Part shown: positions 54,647 through 64,000 of the stretch, piece after piece
Position numbering within the stretch: the stretch's first letter is position 1
Layout of the letters: each line of letters starts with the position of its first letter
Source of the DNA: Penium margaritaceum
Taxonomy: Eukaryota > Streptophyta > Zygnematophyceae > Desmidiales > Peniaceae
Assembly (NCBI GenBank): GCA_023375785.1
Contig: SZWC01006792.1
Location: 30,838-94,837 of the forward strand
DNA: 64,000 nt
Direction of reading: 5' to 3'
The notes under the pieces: generated by a model
The model's database searches: none
The model's input: the letters and a program-made list of their open reading frames with translations, nothing else
What the model was told of the DNA's origin: nothing
Position numbers and translations under genes: made by a program

Positions 54647-57600
54647 CTTTTGTATCTTTGGACCTTCTTCCTTCTTGGCCTAGGCGTTCTAACAGCAAGG
54701 AGGCCTTACTTACATATCCATCTCCGTTTTCTAGGCCTACTGAGGCAAGGAAAATTGTGCTAAATATCTGGACAACGTGAGCAGTTGTGATGCTGCTTAT
54801 CGATGATGAACAAATTGATTTACTCCAAACAAGAATCCAGTTTGCATGCGATGATCAACAAGCGACACTTATTGAAGCACACTTGGAGCATGAGCAGCAG
54901 GATCATTAGACATTTACTGATCATTTTTCTGACCTCGATATGTCTTGTCTCCAGCCTACTCTTCCCCACACCTCTGTCTCTGCTGATATCATTGCCTTTG
55001 CTTCTGGTTCTACTTCCACCATCCCCTCTACTGACATGTCAGCCTTGTCAGAAGATTCCATTGTTGTACCAGCAGCAGTTGGCACAGACGTATCCAAAGC
55101 ACTCCTTCAGTTGCCACATCACCCATGTGACCTTCCTCCTCAATTTCATCCTCTCTCTCCTTTGTCTCTCAGGAGGTTCGCTTCAATGCGTGGGCTCAAG
55201 GTGAAAATACATGGGAGAACTACCATGATGTAGTGCCTCTAATTGTATGGGTTCCCTCTAAGGTGGTCCATGCCATTCGTGCACCCATCACAGGTGGCCC
55301 CAAAAATCTCACTGATGAGATAGGAACCTACAATACAGATCCGGTACGTCATACACTTGCTAATCCTGTTGATGCCTTTTCTCTGATTTGGCTTCACAAA
55401 AAAGTCAGTCTGGATGCTGCTCAAAGCATCCTCACTATGGAATTCAACCAGCTTGCAATGCGGGCTGATTAGACTGCCGGCGCCTGTTGGAAATGCAACA
55501 TCATGCTTTCTGCACGACCTTGGCATAGTAGCGGCTGGATAGCTTCCTACTTTCCTTTCCATTTCCAATGGTCTCTTTGCTAAGTTATCAAACATATTCC
55601 ATGAGGTCAAGGCATCTGAGCTCGAGCGCCTTGCCTCCAAGCTTCTCCCCGGCAAGTCATCTCCTTGCATTGGCACCTTGTGGGAGCTCACCACCCAGCG
55701 GCTCACTCATTGGTAGAGTGTGCTAAAGAGTACGAGGATACACCATGTTATCATTGCAGCTCTTACCACTACCTCATCCACCCTGCCTTCATCCTCTTCC
55801 TCCGTGTCCTCTTCTTCTTTCTTGCCCACTACCACTTTGGCAACTCCGGATGCTGGGGGAAGCGGGCGGGGCCATGGGAAATGTGGTAATGGAAAAGGAA
55901 AGGTGGCCTATCCATGGTCTTCCTTAGCTGTTCCTGGATCAATGACTTGCTAGAAATATGGAACGGTTGGAAATTCTACCCATAAGTACCCAACATCACC
56001 CAATGATGCACAATTGGCCTCCACCATGGATTCCCACTGGACTCAAGCTGCTGGCAGTGGCGAGGAGATCTCCTCCGCGTCCAATTGATGTTCTCCTTAG
56101 TCCTCCACCCATTTGGTTTTTGTTTCCGGGAGGGCCACAACAGCCTTCCAACGTCATGATCACCTCCCACTCTTGCAAGGATGAGCGTCAGTTACAGGAC
56201 TCCCTCGTGAACATCATCCACTAGCATCGCTTTTGTAATGAGGAAGGTGGGTGTGGCTGGATCACCTGCTTGTGAGTCCCATGGAGCCCTTTGTGACACA
56301 TCGTCTGGGTGTGTTCAAGGGGTTATGTCTGCAGATGATGTTTAGTGGGTTCAGGATTGGCATTCTTAAACCCTGCCTTGGTGTCTTGCTGCCTGTGGTC
56401 AGTCTTACCCTCACAGTCCCCATGCTGCCAGTGTTGCTTTCAGCCATGTTCTCTTTTCTATAGGTGGCTTCTGGGTCACTGACTTTGGCGCCTCCCACCA
56501 CATGACTTTGCAACGTTCCTCTTTCATCTCACTTGGTCTTGTTGACATTGTCCACCTTCTTTGCACTGGTTTTGGTCAGTTTTTCCCCGTATAGGGGGTG
56601 GGTGTTTTTCTTCTTGTGGGTCCTTGGAGGAAACTCTTCCTTCCTCACATGCTATATGTGCCTACTCTAAGACCAGTTTCCTCTCTGTCACAAAGTTTGT
56701 TATTAAAAGCTTTGACTTGTCCTCACGGTGTCGTGAGTGTGTCTCTTCTGTCCACAGGTTGTGTGATGTTGCGCATGATCACCTATTCGGTATGCCCTCA
56801 TTTGTACCCGTACCCTCAACATCTACACTAGTACAAGTCACACACTCCCTCACTCCTAAACATGCTGAGCTGCTACATAACCCCCATTGCCACATCCATA
56901 ATACTAGCCTACTTTTCTCACAATCCATCAATGGCCTGGATGCCTCTTCCCTCCCGCTCCCCTCCCCCGTTGGCTTCCTTGACTATGTTCGAGGCAAAAT
57001 GCACCACTCCTCCTTTTCCACCTGTGAGTCTTGCACATCCAATCGTATTGACACATTGCATGCCAGTGTCATGGGCCCCTGCCTCATGAAGTCATGGGAG
57101 GGATAGGCCGCTTCAGTTTTTGTCATAGTGATGACTACTCTTGCATGCACTGGGTCTTTGCCTTATGTCAGAAAAGTGACACTCGTGATGTCCTCGAGTC
57201 GTAGCGTCCTCAAGCTGAACTGGCCTATGGTTGTTGTCTTTGTATCCTTTGCTTTGACAGTGGCGGTGATTTCATGGACCCCACTGCACGTTTTCTTGCT
57301 TCGAGTAGTATGTGTCTTGAGGCCCCCTCCCTGCACACCCCAACAAAATGGGATCTCCAAATTTTGGAGCCACATCCTTTGTGAATTTGTTTGCATCCTT
57401 CTCTATGCATCTAGTCTTGAAATTCTTAATTTCTTTGGAACCATTCCATACATGATGTAAGTCTGGAACCGTGTCCCGCATGGACCCCTTCCCCGCCATG
57501 TTGTCCCCTTCGAGTTCTGTTTTTTTTGTTGTGCTGATTTTTGTCTAACTCACGTCTGGACTATGTTGCTGCTGTCTAGATCACCAAGGACCAACACGAC

Positions 57601-59900
57601 AACAAACTTTCACCTTGTGCTTGTTTGTGTCCATTTCTTAGGATTTTGTCTCTCTCTGAAGCCTTGAGCTTCTGGGATCCAGACCAGTATCGTGTCATTG
57701 AGTCATGTGGCACCCTCTTCCATAAAGATGCCTTTTTCCATGACTTGTCCTGTTAGGCCCCTCTTCCCTCTCTTACCTTGTATGTTGGCTTGGGAGAGAC
57801 GTGCCTTAATCAACTGCGGTTTTTGGAGCTACTCCCCCGTTTGGGTCGACAATCCCCTCCATTGCATTACCAAGTCCTTCACCTGTCTATTCTCTCCCTT
57901 GGTCTTGTCCCTCCTCTGTAATTTCACAAGGATCTCTGGCTGGATCCTGTCCTGAATCCTTACCGCAGTCTGAGTTGGTGTCAGTGCTATCACCTCATGC
58001 GCCTCCTAGGAGAATTGTGCAGGTCACTCCCTTGTATCGGCTACCACCTGCATTTTCTTTCCCTGTCTCCTAATCTTTTGCACCATCTTTCATAGATGCT
58101 CTCTCACCTTCTGTGATTCAGCCCTCTCCCCTAGTTCCTCTACCTGAGACTGTTGCCAGTCTTGAGCCTTACATTCGTGGGAAGAGACTTCATGCTCTCC
58201 CATCGCAGTCATCCTCACAGCATGTCACCCTCTCAGCACTTCATTCTCATGCATCACATCCCTTTGCTGCATCCTCTGTCCATCCCACTGGACTTGATGC
58301 CCTCGGCTTTGCCAAAGGCGTTCTTCCATCCAAACACTGCACTTGGATGTTCTTTGTTGGCAGAGGAGTTCCAAATTACTGTTGAATCCCCAGTCTCTTG
58401 CTTTGTTGCTTCTTGCTTTACAACTAGTAGTCTCTCTCTGCTTCCCCCTGAGGCCTTGACTGTGCCTAAGGCTTGTGAGGTAGCAGATGATCCTCTCCAG
58501 CAGAATTCCATGCAGGAGGAGCTAGATGCTCTTAAGGATCATGATTTCCTTGAACTGGTCAGCCTGCCGCGCAGCCGTAAGACAGTCTCAGCCTGCTGGT
58601 TCATCACGCGTAAAGTAAAGCCAGATTGTTCGGTTGACCGCTACAAGGGGTAGGAGTTGACCAGGCATTTACACCAGTTGGTTGTTACACCACTGCTTGT
58701 GTCCTCCTCATCATTGCTTCACAGCACAACCAGGAGTTGGAGAAGATGGATGTGAACAATGAATTCTTTCATGGCTGGCTGGATAAGGAGGTATACACAG
58801 TCCAGCAACCTTGATTAACCAAAAACAATGGCAAGGTCTGGTACGTGCGCTAGGCAGACTAAAAAAATTGCTTTGCTGCTCGAGCATGGGAGGCTATGGA
58901 CGTAATGTAGTTGACAATGGACTCTTCCTCAGACCACAATTGGAGCCTCTTGAGGACATCTTGGTCTACGTGAATGACCTACTCAAGCCTCCCCAAGCCT
59001 TCCCACGCCTTGCCATTTTCTAGCCGGTCAAAGTTCTTCTTTTGTCCGTCTACCAAGAAAAAGGTCTTGGTCCAGCATGATTCTTCTTTGATACGGAGAT
59101 TGAGCGTGACCGCCAATGTTGCACCCTCCATGTTCACCAGGCTGCATATGTCTGTAGTCTCAGAGAATGTTCTGCGTCATTACTGACTGATTTCCCCATT
59201 GCCTCTACCCCCATGACTCCAGCAGGCCAGTTCCTGTTGAATTCATTCGATGTATCTTGGTTGAAGGATCCGGTGGATGTCACTGAGTACCTTAGTGTTG
59301 TTGGATCACTCGTGTTCATGGTGACGACCACGCAAGCCAATGCTGCATTTGCTGTCAACTTCCTGGCGCAGCCCAGGGCCTGCCATGTTGATGCTGTCCT
59401 TTGAGTCATTCACTACGCTCTCTCCACAGCACGTGTTGGAATGGGCCTTCTTCCATAGCCCTCAATTTTTGTTGATGGATAAGTGAAAGGAACTGGGCTC
59501 ATGATAAGCATACATACAGTAGATTCTGGCATGTATTTCTTGTCAGTGGGATTGTTGTATCATGGAAGAGAGGCAAACACAAGCGTGTGGCACGCAGCTT
59601 GAGTGCAACGGAGTATGTCGCACTAAGCGTAGGTACATGTGAGAGTATCTGGTTATGTCGCTTGTTTCAGCATTTGCACAGGAAAACAAAGGACGAAGGC
59701 CATCGCTAAGCATGATGACTTGCACCTTATATGCACAAAGAAGATCAAGGTTAACGATTGCTTTGTGTATAAGAGTATTGTGGCAGGATAATTGAAGGAC
59801 GCCTGGGTTGATGCGCATTATCAGCATGAAAGATTCATCCGCAAGGCCCTCAGTAGTGGGTTGTTGAAAGTTTCTGTGCATGTAGTCAGCCTATTGCGTA
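52540..59900 (+). mobile_element. Copia-F: strongly decayed Ty1/copia element
   Basis: Parts in order: CAG-rich leader about 52,540-53,250; gag about 53,280-56,230, barely recognisable; protease near 56,465-56,520 (FGASHHMTL); GAG-pre-integrase about 56,850-57,020 (LTPKHAELLH, YVRGKMHHSSFS); integrase about 57,060-57,720 (HPF-type TPQQNGISKFW, HGPLPRHVVPFE); Pro/Ser-rich linker about 57,970-58,330; RT about 58,500-59,200 (VKPDCSVDRYKG, LEKMDVNNEFFHG, ILVYVNDLL); the tail of RT about 59,200-59,400 (VDVTEYLSVVGSLVFMVTTTQAN); RNase H about 59,530-59,830 (ATEYVALSVGTCESIWL). No LTR pair is visible. It has many breaks and appears among the oldest Copia copies in the window. Confidence 0.82.
54227..54719. 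repeat. Direct repeat of about 245 bp around a single N, with (CT)n
   Basis: The segments 54,227-54,473 and 54,475-54,719 are near-identical and each contain a CT microsatellite (54,366-54,400 and 54,612-54,643). The single N at 54,474 marks the join. It is probably an assembly overlap that was not merged, perhaps because the CT-run lengths differ. Confidence 0.75.
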
Positions 59901-60179
59901 CACGTGATCCCCTTAGTTGAGTACTGTGCTCTAGCTCAATAGCTGCCTTGTAAGTGCTCTTATAGTTTCATTCCACTGCGGTGTCACTTGCACATGATTA
60001 AAATGTCTGTTTGCTAGTATTGGGGATTGTGCTCCTGTGTATAGTGAACAAGAGAGACCTTTGTCTGACTGAATTCATAGCATGCAAACTGCTTGTTGCA
60101 TGTGGCTTTGGGCGGGAAACCATGAAAGTGACCTCTTGATTTCACCCACACAAACTACCCTGAAGGAAACTGACAAATT
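59901..60179. other. Unassigned stretch between two Copia fragments
   Basis: About 280 bp with no recognisable gene. It lies where a 3' LTR of Copia-F would be expected, but no matching 5' copy was found. Confidence 0.35.
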
Positions 60180-61180
60180 CCCATGTGCAGATGGCTGTGC
60201 TGCCTGAAGCCGAAGCCAGATGGCTCTGTTGACTGCCACAAAATGTGCCTTACGGCCAAGGGGTTTTATCAAATCCCCAAAGTGGACTTTGACCAGAACT
60301 TTGTGCCAGTTGGACGCCACACCACTGCTCATGTCCTCCCAAGCCTTGTTGTGTATCATGGCTGAGTTAGAGAAGATGGATGCAGATAACGATTTCGTAC
60401 ATGGCCGCCTTCATGAAGAGATCTACATGGTACAGCTTACGGGGTTCATTGATGGTACTGACACGGTCTGGCACTTGGGCAAGGCATGTACGGGCTCAGG
60501 CGGTCCACATTCTCTTGGAAAATGGAGGTCACCTACACCCATGAGAAGGGAGTATGCAATGCAGCACAGTTGACCTTGTGTTGTTCCTCTGCCCTCTGTT
60601 TGAGTCCTTTGTGGTCTTTCTGGTATGTGTGGACAACCCTCTCATCATCTCTCCCAGTCCCATTAGATAACAGTCTGTCAAGGCTTTCCTGCAGTTGGTC
60701 TACAAAAAAATGGACCTCGGTCCCGCCTCAGTGTTCCCTGTTATGGAGTTCAAGCGTGACCAGTAGTGCCATACTCTACATGTCCACTAAGCTGCATATG
60801 CCCACAGTTCAAGGGAGCACTTTGCACCATTCTGGGCTTTCATTCCTACTATGTCCCATGCCTATTAATTCCAGGGATTGCTGGAGACCTTGGACGTTTC
60901 ACAGCTGGGGGAGAAAGTGGAAATCACCAACAACCTCAATGTCAATAGCTCTCCCATGTACCTCACTATGACGACATGTGCTGATGTACCCTTTGCAGTC
61001 AACTTTCTAGCATGATTCTTTGCAGCAGCTGAGGGCACGCCATCTTGAGGAAGCCCTCCGTGTCATCTGTTACGTGCTCTCCACAGTGCAAGTTGGATTG
61101 TGATTTCTTGTTGCTTCTCATTATCAATGAAGTTGCAAGTTGGACTACACCAACAGTGGCTATGTTCAAAATAGACTTTA
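60180..61180 (+). mobile_element. Copia-G: RT/RNase H fragment of a Ty1/copia element
   Basis: A second RT lies downstream of Copia-F: KPDGSVDCHKMCLTAKGF, VDFDQNFVPVGRHTTAHVL, ELEKMDADNDFVHGRLHEEIYMVQ and, further on, VPFAVNFLA. It is related to Copia-F RT but not identical, so this is a separate copy or a partial duplication. The start is abrupt, without integrase. The end is near the RNase H start (LDYTNSGYVQN). A fossil fragment, broken, without LTRs. Confidence 0.75.
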
Positions 61181-62084
61181 CTTTTTAGTCTTTTTCAAAC
61201 ACCGGAGGATGAAGTATGAAACCTTCTGGAATATGAGGTAAGTGAATAATGTAAAATTTTAAAATAGCCGGATTCATTTGATGTAGCAGTGTGTTCTATT
61301 CAATTATATGGAGTTTGGATGACCAAATTTTCTTGAGCAAATCCACAGTCCAGGGCGGTCGGACGAAATCAATGTCCAGCCGCCGGCGTCAATTTTTTTT
61401 AATGTGTCACAGATAGAATTAAAGGAGAGGGGACCCCTGCTGAAATCTTGAAGGCCAGAGGCATTTCTCTGGCAGAGGTTATTGGTCACTGACCATGCCT
61501 CATGTGACTCGAGTCACACCAGTGTAGGTACGTACGGAACCCAAATTCCATGCATTATGTTGGAGTCTCACCCACTAAGCCTCACCCTTACATTTATTTT
61601 TGCCACAAGTTGCAACACTGTGGCTAGGAGTTCAATACCATACTGATATGTGATTTAGTGGTCAGATTTTTTCTTTTTCTTTCTTTCTGACCTGCAACTA
61701 ACATTTGTAGTTGTAAAACATTCTTTTTGTTTTAAAACGAACAAACCAGGTCCTATCCATAGTCTTGATTTTGGTATTCTCCCTTAATTTTAATTACCAA
61801 TTCTTGTTAAAGTTAGACACTGACATCAACCACAGCCTTCAGACTGTTGGCATCCTCAAGCCCAAGCCATCGTCTTTTTGTGTGTTTCTGAATTTGACCT
61901 CGTCTGGTGATAATCCCATTGGCTCCTTCCGGAGAGGACTTAGGGCGTTGTCACATCCCATACAACTTGTTTAATACCCAGGAAGGTTCCCAAAGTAATC
62001 TGTCTCAAACATGCGTGGTATTTCAACCCACTAATCCAACATCAAAGGTAAAATTCAAACCAAATGCCGTAACTAATGGTTTAT

Positions 62085-62124
<40 letters not shown>

Positions 62125-62690
62125 ACTCGTGGAAATGCCCATCTCCCTGAAATAAAATCACATGGTGGGACCAGATGCGCTGTAATTGTGGGGTGATTAA
62201 AGTGTTTGGTTTCTGGATTCTGATGTCCACTTTGCATATTGGTGGCGGTGTGGTGAGCTGGGTTCTCGTGTGGACGATTGATTTATTGAAATGGGGTTTG
62301 TTGGTTTGGACAAGGCAACAGAGTTGTGTTTTGAGTTGGTCCTAAAATTGTTGCAGGGTTTTGTAATAGAGGATGGCATCTGGGGTGCGGGGGTTTTGCA
62401 TGTCCTTACCGGACATTTTGCATCAGAGCATCCAGTTTTCATGAAGTATTGTGGCTAGGACTAGTTTCCACCAGGGAAATCAAGGGGGTTGAATCGTTGA
62501 AGTGGAAGGTATGGGTGAGTTGAATGTTTCCAATGAGTTGGGTGATCTGCAGCAGTTGTTGTCATAGTTCGGAGGTTTGGGCAGCTGTTGAAAGTGCATT
62601 CAGCAGTTTCTGTGTGCCTGTTGAAAGTGCATGACAGAGAATGGTGGCGGGAGAAAGTGGAGCCGGACACCTACTTGAATAGACTGGTTG
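61181..62690. other. AT-rich unassigned stretch
   Basis: No gene or element recognised on either strand. A CT microsatellite occupies about 62,087-62,121. Short open frames (for example 61,765-61,974) have no domain. The 13-bp string TGTTGAAAGTGCA occurs twice, near 62,587 and 62,618. Confidence 0.4.
62087..62121. repeat. (CT)n microsatellite
   Basis: A perfect CT dinucleotide run of about 34 bp. Confidence 0.95.
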
Positions 62691-62831
62691 TAAGGGTACA
62701 CACCAAATCCACGGATCCGCGGATCTTACTCACGGATCACGGATCTCAGATCTATCCGCAGATCTGGATCAGCGGCAAGGATCCGATCCGTGGAACCGCG
62801 GATCCTTCGTCAAGGGGGGGGGGGGGGGGGG
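62691..62831 (+). mobile_element. Possible left end of a hAT-type DNA transposon
   Basis: The segment begins TAAGGGTACACACCAAATCC and is followed by a dense cluster of GGATC-containing strings (CACGGATC, GGATCCGCGGATC, GATCCGATCC), then a run of 18 G at 62,814-62,831. Plant hAT elements of the Ac group often start with a short T/C-A-GGG-type terminal repeat and carry clustered subterminal GGATC/CGGATC repeats thought to bind transposase. A BED-finger frame, the typical N-terminus of hAT transposase, begins about 720 bp downstream. The right end and the 8-bp duplicate of the preceding ACTGGTTG would lie outside the window. Confidence 0.45.
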
Positions 62832-63470
62832 AATTGAGGGGGGGTCTAGTTCGAACCGACGCTATGGCTATTATCCCCACGTCGGGGGAATTGCACCTGG
62901 ACATGGCACGATTGCATGTCATGACATGGATGACCTGTTTGTGCAGCGACCGCAAACACTGCAATGCGGCGCCGAAATATGGCACGAACCAGTGACTGTG
63001 TGTCACCTTGTGCTTTGCGTGGCAGATTAGCTGGCGAGATATCTCACATCTGTCAGCGTTGTGTGCACCTCATCTATCCATTGCACATGTCCGCAACAAT
63101 CACGTGACATGCACACCTCGGGGAGCATGAGGTGCCATGAGCGTTGCGCATGACCGTTGTCCGACGTGTGAAATGTACTGCGATTTGTTCGAGCAACAAA
63201 CGAATCACAGACCATTGTCCACTCCGGACGGTTCACACCCACATGTGGAAGATTCGCTTCAGCTGAAATGCACGCAGTTTGTGTGATGTTACGTAGTACA
63301 TTCGCTGGGTTTAATCAGTTTTGGGATACGAACTGCGGGTTTTGCCAAATGAAATAGGGATATTTCATAAAAACCCTAGCATGACGAGTTGGCCATCGCA
63401 TCACAACATTCGGGTTAGGGGTCTTCCGTCGGCCGCCATTCGTGCCTTGAGCGGGTTGTTTGCGTGGACG

Positions 63471-63491
63471 AGCACTCTGAGTTAGAGTGCT
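63471..63491. repeat. Hairpin AGCACTCT-5-AGAGTGCT
   Basis: Perfect 8-bp arms with a 5-nt loop, 57 bp upstream of the BED-finger start codon. Confidence 0.75.
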
Positions 63492-63504
63492 GGTCACTTG
63501 ACAC

Positions 63505-63531
63505 TCGTCAGTCAGAGTCTCTGACTGACGA
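63505..63531. repeat. Near-perfect palindrome, 13-bp arms, 1-nt centre
   Basis: TCGTCAGTCAGAG, one T, then the exact reverse complement. It lies 17 bp before the BED-finger start codon, so in a transcript it would form a strong 5'-leader hairpin. It could also be a transcription-factor or transposase site. Confidence 0.8.
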
Positions 63532-63548
63532 CTCCCACCGTTGGTACC

Positions 63549-64000
63549 ATGGCCGACGATGGTGCTGCGGACGAGTCAGGCACACTGCGTTGCCCAGCTT
63601 CAGACGATGATGACGACAGTGGTGACGAGTCCCACGGCGAGAAACACAAGGATCTGGAAGAGACAGGCACGTCGTCCGTGTTGTGGCAGGAGTTCACCAA
63701 GACCGGGACGAAAGAAGACCCGCGTGCGCAGTGCAACCATTGCCCCAAAAACTACTCCAGAAAGCAGGGGTGCACATCGAACATGTGGAAGCACATGCGG
63801 AACAAGCACCCCGTCATCTACAAGCGCCTGAAGGAGGAAGCCGCCGCTCAAGCGCTGAAGCAGGCCACTGTCCAGGCGGTTGCTGTCGCTGTCGAGGCTG
63901 AAGAGGGCGCGCCCGTCAATGGGGAGAACACCATCATCGTGCGTGACGTGGCTGTGGTCGGCGTCGTGTTTGACAAGACGTATTTCCAGACTTGCGTCTG
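63549..64000 (+). CDS. BED zinc-finger protein, probable hAT transposase N-terminus (runs off window)
   Basis: An open frame of 150 codons with no stop, cut by the window end. The start ATG has a good context (GTACCATGG), and the in-frame sequence is acidic at once (residues 1-40, with a run of five Asp at 19-23). Residues 43-90 form a BED-type zinc finger: LWQEF around residue 45, Cys62 and Cys65 (CNHC), His82 and His87 (WKHMRNKHP), i.e. C-x2-C-x16-H-x4-H. An Ala/Gln/Val-rich helical stretch follows (about 95-120). BED fingers bind DNA and are found at the N-terminus of hAT transposases and in host proteins derived from them. The RNase-H-fold and hATC dimerisation domains that would decide this are beyond the window. 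It could also be a domesticated host gene. Base composition is GC-rich relative to the AT-rich sequence upstream of 62,690. Confidence 0.75.
   Translation, partial: MADDGAADESGTLRCPASDDDDDSGDESHGEKHKDLEETGTSSVLWQEFTKTGTKEDPRAQCNHCPKNYSRKQGCTSNMWKHMRNKHPVIYKRLKEEAAAQALKQATVQAVAVAVEAEEGAPVNGENTIIVRDVAVVGVVFDKTYFQTCV

Noticed and set aside
54323-54763. 146-codon Ser/Leu-repeat frame resembling a membrane protein
   Set aside because: The hydrophobic stretches are translations of the CT microsatellites in a duplicated assembly overlap.

Overview
This window is eukaryotic, gene-poor and made almost entirely of transposable elements. I see no bacterial, phage or organelle features, no tRNA or rRNA genes, and no recognisable host gene before the last 450 bases. 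Ty1/copia elements dominate, with the order gag, protease, integrase, reverse transcriptase (RT), RNase H. Three of the four primer-binding sites look like the 3' end of initiator tRNA-Met. The fourth matches its anticodon stem-loop in the plant form of that tRNA. With an L1-type LINE also present, this points to a streptophyte (land plant or charophyte alga). I cannot name the species.

Layout. 1-7,260: Copia-A (+), entering from outside the window and ending in a 3' LTR. 7,261-13,690: an inverted Copia leader scrap, purine-rich repeats, a long unassigned decayed stretch and an LTR fragment. 13,690-43,630: one minus-strand LINE broken into three pieces by two large composite insertions. The first composite (15,026-31,486) is Copia-C (-). 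Its 3' LTR is split by Copia-B (+, 15,089-22,605), and its 5' LTR carries a 0.5 kb fold-back insertion made of 30-bp repeats. The second composite (32,061-42,262) is a head-to-head inverted pair of Copia-E 3' parts. Its left arm is split by Copia-D (-, 33,219-39,597), the youngest and best preserved element here.

43,630-48,745 is AT-rich and mostly unassigned, and may include the LINE 5' part. 48,745-49,033 is an LTR end with a primer-binding site. 49,985-51,460 is a purine-rich minisatellite split by a Copia-D-family solo LTR with a perfect 5-bp target duplication. 52,540-59,900 is a decayed Copia-F (+). 60,180-61,180 is another Copia RT/RNase H fragment. 62,691-64,000 looks like the left end of a hAT-type DNA transposon leading into an open BED zinc-finger reading frame that runs off the window.

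Relative ages follow from the nesting. The LINE is oldest. Copia-C and the Copia-E palindrome entered it later. Copia-B entered Copia-C, and Copia-D entered Copia-E. Copia-D's two 976-bp LTRs differ at roughly 50 positions by eye (about 5%). The LTR pairs of B and C differ by well over 10%. Four gap marks (three single Ns and one run of 55 Ns) are present, and three of them are flanked by near-identical direct repeats, probably uncollapsed contig overlaps.

I found no clearly new multi-gene system. The most notable features are the reconstructable multi-level nesting, the repeated occurrence of inverted duplications beside Copia LTRs, a half-tRNA-like primer site in Copia-D, and the fold-back insertion whose 30-bp units encode the same decapeptide repeat on both strands.
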